Assembly (NCBI GenBank): GCA_018715805.1
Contig: DVKX01000081.1
Location: 1 to 53,991 of the forward strand
DNA length: 53,991 nucleotides
DNA from: Candidatus Faecousia intestinigallinarum
Lineage (GTDB): Bacteria; Bacillota; Clostridia; Oscillospirales; Oscillospiraceae
Reading direction: 5' to 3'
Below, in pieces: positions 26,001-32,234 of this stretch (its first letter is position 1; every line of letters begins with the position of its first letter). Below the pieces are notes generated by a model, which made no database searches, had not been told where the DNA came from, and saw nothing but the letters and a program-made list of their open reading frames with translations. Made by a program: the position numbers and the translations under genes.

Positions 26001-26626
26001 GACTGCGCCCACAGCGGCTCCACCTGCATCTCCAATTCGGAGACCTTGTCGCCGATACGCGTCAGATTATCCTCTGTAGCGGCTAGCTTCCGCTCTGTCT
26101 CCTCTTTTCGGTGGCGATACTTGGAAATGCCGGCCGCCTCCTCAAAAATCTCCCGCCGATCCGCGCTTTTCAGAGACAATATCTCGTCAATGCGCCCCTG
26201 GCCGATGTTGGAGTAGCCCTCTCGTCCCAAGCCGGTATCCATAAACAGCTCATGGATGTCCCGCAGTCTGGCGGATTGCCGGTTGATATAGTATTCACTG
26301 TCCCCGGAGCGGTAATACCGCCGGGTGATCATCACCTCATCCGCGTCATACAAAAGCGCCCTGTCCTGATTGTCCAAGGTCAGCGTGGCCTCCGCAAAAC
26401 CCACCGCCGCGCGCTTTTGGGTGCCTCCGAAGATCACATCCTCCATTTTCGCGCCCCGGAGGGTCTTGGTGCTCTGCTCGCCCATCACCCAGAGAATGGC
26501 GTCGGAAATATTTGATTTGCCGGAGCCGTTGGGCCCGACGATGGCAGTGATGTCGTCGCCGAACCGGATCAGCGTCCTGTCCGGAAAGGATTTGAACCCC
26601 TGCACTTCCAACGATTTCAAGTACAT
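23054..26626 (-). CDS. smc: Chromosome partition protein SMC
   Basis: 1190 residues, full length. The N-terminal head has Walker A GPNGSGKSNI (about 32-41). Two long coiled coils flank a hinge (about 500-660, with GVHGPVSHLI and a glycine-rich NPGGSMSGG). The C-terminal head carries the signature LLSGGEKAF and Walker B FCMLDEIDAALDD. SMC acts with ScpA and ScpB in chromosome compaction and segregation. It is first in an operon with its own promoter. The usual upstream neighbour, rnc, is absent at this position. Confidence 0.98.
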   Translation of the reverse strand: MYLKSLEVQGFKSFPDRTLIRFGDDITAIVGPNGSGKSNISDAILWVMGEQSTKTLRGAKMEDVIFGGTQKRAAVGFAEATLTLDNQDRALLYDADEVMITRRYYRSGDSEYYINRQSARLRDIHELFMDTGLGREGYSNIGQGRIDEILSLKSADRREIFEEAAGISKYRHRKEETERKLAATEDNLTRIGDKVSELEMQVEPLWAQSEKAKKYLSLKDELQGVEVAVWLQMLAKLSESAKKAQEDYTSAAFVLQQAHEDLDKHYVRAEELGEELRRKDGQVETIREKVNMQEAAGQQLEGQLAVLQSQVDNNRENLARIAQECQAEDDRRGGIAAQMRQAEDRVAEITASLEEKRSGISALEQELAAMTANAQGLQRQYLELRAKETRLSSDIAALEAEQRSLEAVLTENAQRSAQLEEDMAAAEQRENGARNDLKQAGDALRAAGEEVTAAQNTISGYELRLSARTKRRDELDHTAREITSQLESVRAKAQVFQAMERDFEGLQKSVRQVMQQSRAGRLSGVHGPVSHLIRTEDAYTVAVEIALGGAMQQIVVGTELDGKAAIAFLKRTGAGRATFLPLSVIRGKALSEQGLERCRGFVEIASKLVTCREEYRPIVENLLGRIVIVEDMDAAIAMAGKFGHRFKIVTLDGQVVNPGGSMSGGAVNKEAGILSRANELEKLTARQKDLTAQAEQIRLDLREAQRSVDEVAFQRTTAAEQLREAQDRVLLLQGQVKQHEILLQTILDAQTAAAAEKASLEKRRTADRERLAAQTAKKQIFDGELQQTRQALRQLDGSQSETAERSGYITDSLTALKTQEAALLAEAETARTHIADLQRLRSSMEGDRDRKRQLSQAIQEETARLLAQMEELRGQREENTGMLQELRREMESLLAQRLQTEADKTLCERQTQEKNKDILNMERACALLEQKRQAAQMEEKQIIDRLWDNYGLTPGTAEEKKGNIESVAMGNRRIGELKRSITALGTPNLGAIEEYARVNERYQYLSSQRDDVLTAKRELESVIRSITQEMTGIFVTEFRKIDEYFGKTFAEMFGGGKGQLILEDPGEPLTCGIEIRVQPPGKQVKTITLLSGGEKAFVAIALYFAILKVRPTPFCMLDEIDAALDDRNVERFANYLRNLSEKTQFIVITHRRGTMEASDVLYGVTMQEQGISKLLRLDLNQMEQYLGIME

Positions 26627-26693
26627 ATACTCACCTGTCGCTTTGGATCATCCATTTCTTGCCCCAGGGCAGAAAACGGGCATATTAAAAAGT

Positions 26694-26722
26694 ATTTTAT
26701 CACACCGGCTTCTCTTTTTCAA
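26694..26722 (-). promoter_or_regulatory. Promoter of the smc operon
   Basis: On the minus strand TTGAAA (26717-26722), 17-base spacer, TAAAAT (26694-26699) with TGA just before the -10, an extended -10 feature. Confidence 0.8.
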
Positions 26723-26769
26723 GATTCTTCCTGCGCTGCCCGGAGATTTCGTTAGAAAAATCAGCAAAA

Positions 26770-26800
26770 GAAGCCCCGAACCCATTCGGTTCGGGGCTTC
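26770..26800 (-). terminator. Terminator after mtnN
   Basis: Perfect 13-base stem GAAGCCCCGAACC/GGTTCGGGGCTTC with a 5-base loop, followed on the minus strand by TTTTGCTGATTTTT. Confidence 0.92.
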
Positions 26801-26802
26801 GC

Positions 26803-27504
26803 TTATTCCTCTGCCAGTCCGCGCGCCAGGCGCATGGCAATCTCCGCACAGCGGTGCGCCGCCACAGACTCAAAGGCCGCGTATTCCATCTCCACGGATT
26901 CATCCGCCTTGTCGGAGATGGCGCGGATGATCACAAAGGGCACACCGTTGCGGTAGGCCGCTTGGGCAATGGCTGCTCCCTCCATCTCCGTGCACAGCGC
27001 CTGTGTCACGGCGACAATATGCTCCTTCAGCCCTCGATCGGCTACAAATTGATCGCCGGTGGCTACCCGCCCCACATGGTTGCGTCCGGGGCTCACCGCC
27101 TCCGCCGCCGCGAAGGCGCTGCCCAGCAGCCCCTCGTCCGCCAGATAGGTCAAGGGCATTCCCGGCACCTTGCCCACCGGGTAATTCACCACACGACAGT
27201 CCACATCATAATACATGGCGTCCTGGCTGACCACCAGATCCAGAATATCCAGATCATTGCACAGGGATCCCGCAATGCCCGTGTTCACCAAGTGGGTCAC
27301 GCCGAAGCAATCGCACAGAATCTGGGCGCACATGGCGGCGTTCACCTTTCCTACGCCGCACTCCACCACCACTGCCGGCAAGTCCTCCAACACACCCTCG
27401 CAGAAGGTCATGCCCGCCTTTTCCGTAACGGTGGTGCGCGCCATGTTCTGCCGGAGCGTCTCCACCTCCACCGCCATAGCGCCGATGATGCCTAGCTTTT
27501 TCAT
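26803..27504 (-). CDS. mtnN: 5'-methylthioadenosine/S-adenosylhomocysteine nucleosidase
   Basis: 233 residues of the MTA/SAH nucleosidase (Pfs) family. It has the N-terminal GAMAVEVETL with the catalytic Glu, the core VNTGIAGSL, VATGDQFV, the substrate-binding TEMEGAAIAQ segment and the catalytic Asp in ISDKADE. It cleaves S-adenosylhomocysteine to adenine and S-ribosylhomocysteine, the substrate of LuxS encoded just upstream. The start overlaps the luxS stop by four bases (ATGA). Confidence 0.96.
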   Translation of the reverse strand: MKKLGIIGAMAVEVETLRQNMARTTVTEKAGMTFCEGVLEDLPAVVVECGVGKVNAAMCAQILCDCFGVTHLVNTGIAGSLCNDLDILDLVVSQDAMYYDVDCRVVNYPVGKVPGMPLTYLADEGLLGSAFAAAEAVSPGRNHVGRVATGDQFVADRGLKEHIVAVTQALCTEMEGAAIAQAAYRNGVPFVIIRAISDKADESVEMEYAAFESVAAHRCAEIAMRLARGLAEE

Positions 27505-27986
27505 AGTTCCTCCCCTGGATAGTACAAATTTGTCCTATCCGCCTGCTCCAATAAGTTTACATAACGTCCAGCCCAATAGTTGGCCATGGGCAGGTTCATA
27601 TCCAGATAATTGCCGCAGTCCCGGGCAGACGCACCGGGAATCTCCCCGGCATAGTCCCGGATGAAGCGGAAACAGTCCGTCACCAACGGCAGCGCGTTCT
27701 GCGAGGTATAGTCCCCTGCCAGCAGCAGATAAAAGCCTGTGCGGCAGCCCATGGGTCCAAAGTAGAGGACTTTCTCTTTCCAAACCGGCTGGTTGCGCAG
27801 ATAGGTGGCCGCCAGATGCTCTATGGCGTGAACCTCTGCAGTGTTCATTACCGGCTCATCGTTGGGACTGGTAACGCGCAAATCCAGCGTCGTCACCGTC
27901 TCCGCTCCCACTTTGTCCTTCCGGGACACATACAGCCCCGGCTTCAAGCGGATATGGTCAATGGTAAAGCTGGTGATTTTCTCCAT
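27501..27986 (-). CDS. luxS: S-ribosylhomocysteine lyase LuxS
   Basis: 161 residues, usual LuxS size. Metal ligands His 53 and His 57 in HAIEHL, with Glu 56, and Cys 124 in ARDCGNY; catalytic Cys 81 in GPMGCRTGFY. It splits S-ribosylhomocysteine to homocysteine and the autoinducer-2 precursor, completing the activated methyl cycle begun by MtnN. The start at 27986 has GGAGG upstream. It lies one base from the stop of the LURP-one gene, forming a three-gene operon. Confidence 0.97.
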   Translation of the reverse strand: MEKITSFTIDHIRLKPGLYVSRKDKVGAETVTTLDLRVTSPNDEPVMNTAEVHAIEHLAATYLRNQPVWKEKVLYFGPMGCRTGFYLLLAGDYTSQNALPLVTDCFRFIRDYAGEIPGASARDCGNYLDMNLPMANYWAGRYVNLLEQADRTNLYYPGEEL

Positions 27987-27987
27987 A

Positions 27988-28464
27988 TCAATCGCCTCCG
28001 CTGCAGTTGGCCGCGTCGATGGCAATTACCAGAAGCAGCCCCGGCATTTCGTAAGCCGGATTGGTATAGGTCATGGCATAAGTATCGCTCCAACGGAACA
28101 GCTCCTTAGAGATTGTCATCACCGTGCTGTCCCCCTGCTTCACCTGATAATCCCAGCCAAAGAGGTCGCCCTGCACATCCCAGCCCCGGAAGTCCACCTC
28201 ATAGCGGGGCGCGAACAGCGTAAATTGCTTGCGCACCATTCCCACCGTCCTGCCGTCGATTACGATTTCAAACGCAGGCATCAGCGTCAGAAGCTTCTGA
28301 TGGATCGAGCCAACCTCACGGCCGGTTGTTTTTTCATATACATGAATCTGGTGTCCCAGGGTGAGGAATTCCGCCTGCACCTCATATTTTGCGTTTCCGT
28401 TTTCGTCATAGACGTCGTAATGGTCCGTCCAGGAAAAAACGCGCTGCCGGATCAATAGTTTCAT
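27988..28464 (-). CDS. LURP-one-related (tubby-like fold) protein
   Basis: 158 residues. The LURP-one pattern of paired strands is clear: RQRVFSWTDHYDVYDENGNAKYEV, LGHQIHVYE, IHQKLLTLMPAFEIVIDG and a later VDFRGWDVQGDLFGWDYQV. The family shares the scramblase/tubby C-terminal barrel; bacterial members have unknown function. The start at 28464 follows AAAAGGAGG; an upstream in-frame ATG at 28560 would cross the divergent promoter. It is the first gene of the LURP-luxS-mtnN operon. Confidence 0.85.
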   Translation of the reverse strand: MKLLIRQRVFSWTDHYDVYDENGNAKYEVQAEFLTLGHQIHVYEKTTGREVGSIHQKLLTLMPAFEIVIDGRTVGMVRKQFTLFAPRYEVDFRGWDVQGDLFGWDYQVKQGDSTVMTISKELFRWSDTYAMTYTNPAYEMPGLLLVIAIDAANCSGGD

Positions 28465-28485
28465 CCTCCACGCCTCCTTTTCGCT

Positions 28486-28514
28486 ATCATACCTTACCCC
28501 CCGAAAAAAAGCAA
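28486..28514 (-). promoter_or_regulatory. Promoter of the LURP-luxS-mtnN operon
   Basis: On the minus strand TTGCTT (28509-28514), 17-base spacer, TATGAT (28486-28491). Its upstream edge lies 13 bases from the padR -35 box, so the two units could be regulated together. Confidence 0.7.
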
Positions 28515-28526
28515 GAAAAAATATGC

Positions 28527-28555
28527 TTGACATACTGTGTATCATACAGTATACT
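28527..28555 (+). promoter_or_regulatory. Promoter of padR-HAAS pair with an overlapping operator
   Basis: TTGACA (28527-28532), 17-base spacer, TATACT (28550-28555). A perfect inverted repeat, ATACTGT (28532-28538), 7 bases, ACAGTAT (28546-28552), fills the spacer and touches both boxes. A PadR protein bound here would shut its own promoter. Confidence 0.88.
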
Positions 28556-28586
28556 AACATCGTACAATAACATATGGAGGTGCAAT

Positions 28587-28925
28587 ATGAACACAGAGGA
28601 GATTGTCGCCGGCTGGATGCTGGAACTACGGCGGGGCATCCTCACCCTGATCGCCCTGGCGCAGCTGCGCAAGCCCGCCTACGGCTATCATCTGGTGAAA
28701 AAGCTCAATGACAACGCCATTCCCATCGACGCCAACACCCTCTACCCCCTGCTCCGGCGCTTGGAGGGGCAGGGTCTTCTGAAGAGTCAATGGAATACAA
28801 CGGAAGCCAAGCCCCGAAAATATTACGAAATCACCCCGGAGGGGCTGTCCGTTCTGGAAAAAGCAAAGGACGAATACCGCGCGTTTTCTCAGCATGTGGA
28901 CGCGCTATTGGAGGAACCGCTATGA
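28587..28925 (+). CDS. PadR-family transcriptional regulator
   Basis: 112 residues. Winged-helix PadR domain: GILTLIALAQLRKPAYGYHLVKKL, then IDANTLYPLLRRLEGQGLLKSQW and the wing RKYYEITPEG. The short C-terminal helix is that of the small PadR-s2 (LmrR-type) group, which sense hydrophobic compounds or stay constitutive partners of HAAS proteins. ATG 28587 follows GGAGGTG. The stop overlaps the next start (ATGA), indicating coupled translation. The palindrome in its promoter points to autorepression. Confidence 0.93.
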   Translation: MNTEEIVAGWMLELRRGILTLIALAQLRKPAYGYHLVKKLNDNAIPIDANTLYPLLRRLEGQGLLKSQWNTTEAKPRKYYEITPEGLSVLEKAKDEYRAFSQHVDALLEEPL

Positions 28926-29899
28926 ACGATAATCATGATTTGATCGAACGCTATCTCTATGCCGTCACCCGGCGGATCTCCCGGAAAAATCGGGAAGATG
29001 TGGCTAAGGAACTGCGCGGACTTATTGACGATATGCTTGCTGAGCGCTGCGGCAGCCTGCCCCCCACGGAGAAGGACATCCGGGTGGTCCTCACCGAGCT
29101 GGGCGACCCCCAGGAGCTTTACGAAAAATACAGCGGGGACAGCGGAAAGCGGCTCATTGGCCAGCCCTATTACAGCGCCTATCTGCTGGTGCTGAAGATC
29201 GTGCTCTTCGCCACCGGCTTTGGTCTGCTGGTGTCCGGACTGCTGACGATGCTCATGGATTCCCTGCCCTGGTACGCTCTGGTGGGGCAGCTGCTGGCCA
29301 TGGAATTTCAGGGGCTGACCAGCGCCTTCGCCATTGTGACGCTGATGTTTGTATTCTTTGACCACAAACGCATCCCTGTGCTCCAGCCCTTTAATTTCGA
29401 CAACCTGCCCCCGGTACCCAAAAAGAAGGCGGAAATCCCCCTGTGGGAGCCTATCGCAGGAATTGTTTTCTCCCTCCTCTTCCTGCTGCTGTTTCTGGTC
29501 TTCCCGCAGGTATTTTCCGTATACCTGGAGCCTACGGGCTGGGTCCCTTTTTTCCATATCGAGACGCTCCAGAATCACTGGCTGATCCTGGTACTGTTCA
29601 GCGTCTGCGGCGTCGGACGGGAGATAGTATGTCTCCTGGAGCGGCGCTATAACCGCAAGGTTCTGGCTGTCACCCTGGTCTCTAACATCCTCTCCGCCCT
29701 GCTGGCCATCTGGTGGCTCACCCGCACCTTCCTGCTGAACCCGGATTTTCTTACGAATATCGCCGTGCTCTTCGCCGAAGATAATACCCAGGTGCTCTCC
29801 GCTTTGTTCCAAAATTTTCAATACTTCTTCCTGGGAGTCATGCTCTTTGCTCTGATTTTGAATACCTGCGCATGTGCCTGGAAAACCCTAAAAACGTGA
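28922..29899 (+). CDS. HAAS-domain multi-pass membrane protein, PadR partner
   Basis: 325 residues. The N-terminal 80 residues (LIERYLYAVTRRISRKNREDVAKELRGLIDDML, then LTELGDPQELYEKY) match the HAAS signalling domain found in proteins co-encoded with PadR regulators. The rest has about six membrane segments (around 90-112, 125-150, 182-205, 220-245, 255-275, 295-320). HAAS proteins are thought to hand signals between the membrane and PadR. The substrate or signal is unknown. A GC-rich imperfect hairpin (29905-29930) follows. Confidence 0.8.
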   Translation: MNDNHDLIERYLYAVTRRISRKNREDVAKELRGLIDDMLAERCGSLPPTEKDIRVVLTELGDPQELYEKYSGDSGKRLIGQPYYSAYLLVLKIVLFATGFGLLVSGLLTMLMDSLPWYALVGQLLAMEFQGLTSAFAIVTLMFVFFDHKRIPVLQPFNFDNLPPVPKKKAEIPLWEPIAGIVFSLLFLLLFLVFPQVFSVYLEPTGWVPFFHIETLQNHWLILVLFSVCGVGREIVCLLERRYNRKVLAVTLVSNILSALLAIWWLTRTFLLNPDFLTNIAVLFAEDNTQVLSALFQNFQYFFLGVMLFALILNTCACAWKTLKT

Positions 29900-29904
29900 C
29901 CCGC

Positions 29905-29930
29905 TCCCCCGCAGGCGCCCCTGTGGGGGA
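29905..29930 (+). terminator. GC-rich hairpin after the HAAS gene
   Basis: Stem TCCCCCGCAGG/CCTGTGGGGGA with one G-U pair and a 4-base loop, five bases after the stop. No good T-run, so a weak terminator at best. Confidence 0.5.
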
Positions 29931-29937
29931 ATCGCTG

Positions 29938-29966
29938 TTGGCAATTTCCCCAGAGTGTGGTATAAT
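29938..29966 (+). promoter_or_regulatory. Promoter of the two-component system
   Basis: TTGGCA (29938-29943), 17-base spacer, TATAAT (29961-29966). Confidence 0.8.
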
Positions 29967-30000
29967 CTCGGCAGCGTATAAAAAAGGAGCCATGTTTGCC

Positions 30001-30708
30001 ATGGAAAAAACATACAACATTTTGGCGGCGGACGACGATCCCGCCATTTTACAGATCCTGTGCACCGTCCTGCGCCAAGCGGGGTACCGCGTGTTCACTG
30101 CCGTTGACGGGGAAACCGCTGCGCATCTGGCCAAAACGGAGCCAATTGACCTTATTATCATGGATGTGATGATGCCCAAGCGCAACGGAATCCTGGCGAC
30201 GGTAGACATCCGGCAGGAAAGCAATGTGCCCATCCTCATGCTCTCCGCCAAAGCGGAGGGCAGCGACCGGGTTCTGGGTCTGGAGGCCGGAGCGGACGAC
30301 TATCTGGTAAAACCCTTTTATCAGCAGGAGCTGCTGGCCAGGGTGCGGGCGCTGCTGCGCCGCTATCACAGCCTGGGCGCGGCGCAAACGATCCCGCCCC
30401 AGAATCTTCTCCAGGTGGGGGATCTTATTCTGGATCTGGATAAAAAGCAGCTTCTTGTCCGCGGGGACGCCGTTCGGCTCACGCCCAAGGAATTTCAAAT
30501 CTTAAAATTGATGATGGCGCATCCCGGCAGGGTATTTCCTGCAGAAGAGATCTATCATCTGGCTTGGAGCGCAGACAGTACCTATGCCGTGGAAAATACG
30601 GTGATGGTACACATCAGCCGCATCCGGGACAAATTGGAAATCAATCCAAAAAAGCCGGAATATCTGAAAGTCATTTGGGGGATTGGATATGTTTTGGAAG
30701 CGCCCTAA
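30001..30708 (+). CDS. OmpR/PhoB-family response regulator
   Basis: 235 residues. The receiver domain (about 1-120) has acidic pocket DDDP, phospho-acceptor Asp 54 in IIMDVMMP, and the conserved Lys in LVKPF. The C-terminal winged helix (about 140-235) shows LTPKEFQILKLMMAHPGRVF and the recognition helix VENTVMVHISRIRDKL. The start at 30001 gives an 11-base gap to AAAGGAG; an in-frame ATG nine bases earlier is too close to it. It overlaps the kinase gene by 20 bases and the pair forms one operon. The layout resembles VanR/ResD-type systems; the target is not known. Confidence 0.93.
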   Translation: MEKTYNILAADDDPAILQILCTVLRQAGYRVFTAVDGETAAHLAKTEPIDLIIMDVMMPKRNGILATVDIRQESNVPILMLSAKAEGSDRVLGLEAGADDYLVKPFYQQELLARVRALLRRYHSLGAAQTIPPQNLLQVGDLILDLDKKQLLVRGDAVRLTPKEFQILKLMMAHPGRVFPAEEIYHLAWSADSTYAVENTVMVHISRIRDKLEINPKKPEYLKVIWGIGYVLEAP

Positions 30709-32164
30709 AATTCGTGCCGCCCTTTCCCTGCTGGCGGCGATCCTGCTTTCCTGCGGCCTTGCCCTGATCAGCGGCTATGGCCGCGCCCAGAAGCCAGCCA
30801 CCTCAACCACCGCCGCCTTTTCCACCGTTGTCTACGAAACCTGGCAGGAATACACCGCTTTTACCCAGATAGACGCAGCGAGTACCCTCACGTCCTCCGT
30901 ATCCCCAGATATCCGCCCTTATCTTGCCGCTATCCTGCTGGGACTGGGCTGTATACTGGCGTTGTTGCTCTTGTTTACCAGTTCCATGGCCAAGCCCCGT
31001 TTCGGCGTGGATCTGTGCCTCTGCTGTTTGGGATCGCTCTGGTTCCCTCTCCCGTTTCTGCTGCAATTTCCACTGCTCTGGCTGTGTATCCTGAGCCTGG
31101 AGGAGCTGTTGGCCTGGGCGCGCGGGCGCTTCCCCTGGGACTGGTGGGATGCCCACCGGGCAGGCAAGGCGCTGGGAATCCAGTGGTACGCTCTGACCCA
31201 GGGGCTATGGTGCGTTTTCTTTCTGGCGCTGGCCGTTGTCCTGGCGTTCTTTTCCCCTGCAGCCGTTCCCATTTCCGTGGCGCTTGCAGCGTCCGCCATA
31301 GCCGCCTTGTATTCTCTGGCTCGCTTCGGGCGCGATCTGGAGCAGCTGCTCCGGCAGATTGACGCCATATCCCAGGGAGAATCCCCTGCTTCCCCCGTCC
31401 AGACCATCTTTGCCAATAGCCAGCAGCAGCTTCAGAATATGCATCTGGCGCAGGAGCAGGCCATTGCCGCCGCCGTCACCAGCGAACGCTTCAAAGTGGA
31501 GTTAATTGCCAACGTATCCCACGATCTTCGCACGCCCCTCACGGCCATCCTGGGGTATGGGGAGCTGCTGGAGAAGCAATCCATGCCGCCGGCGGCCGCA
31601 GAAGAACTGCGGAAGCTCAATGGCAAAGCCGCCTATATGAAAGATTTGGTGGACTCCCTGTTTGAACTTACCAAGGTATCCAGCGGCGCGGAAACAGCAA
31701 AGCAGGAACCCATTGACCTGATCCGGCTTTTGGAGCAGACTTTGGGGCTGTTTCAGGATCTATTCCAGGAAGCCGGCTTGCAAATACGCCGCCACTATTG
31801 CAGCGACAGCATTCCACTTCTCACCGATGGCGCCAGAGTGCACCAGGTTTTTGCCAATCTGCTGGGCAACGCGGTAAAGTATGCCCAGCCCGGCAGTCGT
31901 GTTCACCTCCATGTGGACGAGCAGGATACATCCGTCACGCTCCGGCTTACCAACGTATCCCGGTATGAGATGGACTTTGCCCCGGAGGATATTCTCCAGC
32001 GCTTTGCGCGGGGCGATCAGGCGCGCTCCACCCCCGGCAGCGGGCTTGGTCTGGCCATCGCCCAGACCTATACCGCGTCTCTGGGCGGCAGCTTTTCCGT
32101 GGCCATTGACGGAGAGCAATTTACCGCCATCGTCACCCTTCCAAAACCTGAAAGAAACTTGTAA
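30689..32164 (+). CDS. Membrane sensor histidine kinase
   Basis: 491 residues. The N-terminus has several membrane segments (about 8-28, 78-97, 105-135, 165-205). A HAMP-like linker (ARFGRDLEQLLRQIDAISQG) leads to the HisKA domain with phospho-acceptor His 278 in VSHDLRTPLT. The HATPase_c domain has the N box NLLGNAVKYA, and the G2 box GSGLGLAIA. It should phosphorylate the response regulator encoded just upstream. The chosen start is ATG at 30689 (a TTG at 30683 is also possible). The signal is unknown; the downstream membrane protein may be the regulated partner. Confidence 0.9.
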   Translation: MFWKRPKIRAALSLLAAILLSCGLALISGYGRAQKPATSTTAAFSTVVYETWQEYTAFTQIDAASTLTSSVSPDIRPYLAAILLGLGCILALLLLFTSSMAKPRFGVDLCLCCLGSLWFPLPFLLQFPLLWLCILSLEELLAWARGRFPWDWWDAHRAGKALGIQWYALTQGLWCVFFLALAVVLAFFSPAAVPISVALAASAIAALYSLARFGRDLEQLLRQIDAISQGESPASPVQTIFANSQQQLQNMHLAQEQAIAAAVTSERFKVELIANVSHDLRTPLTAILGYGELLEKQSMPPAAAEELRKLNGKAAYMKDLVDSLFELTKVSSGAETAKQEPIDLIRLLEQTLGLFQDLFQEAGLQIRRHYCSDSIPLLTDGARVHQVFANLLGNAVKYAQPGSRVHLHVDEQDTSVTLRLTNVSRYEMDFAPEDILQRFARGDQARSTPGSGLGLAIAQTYTASLGGSFSVAIDGEQFTAIVTLPKPERNL

Positions 32165-32186
32165 GATTTTTCTCGCCATATTTGAA

Positions 32187-32231
32187 AGAATCCCCCTGTA
32201 TCCTAGAAAGAAACGGATACAGGGGGATTCT
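32187..32231 (+). promoter_or_regulatory. 17-bp perfect hairpin that contains the ribosome site of the next gene
   Basis: Arms 32187-32203 and 32215-32231 are perfectly complementary over 17 bases (AGAATCCCCCTGTATCC and its complement), with an 11-base loop. The right arm contains AGGGGGAT, the only ribosome site for the ATG at 32235. No T-run follows. It may end transcription from the kinase gene or hide the ribosome site. Confidence 0.75.
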
Positions 32232-32234
32232 CTT

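Noticed and set aside
23975..26086. Plus-strand open frame of 703 codons opposite smc
   Set aside because: Antisense shadow of smc with low-complexity, Leu/Arg/Gln-rich translation and no family likeness.
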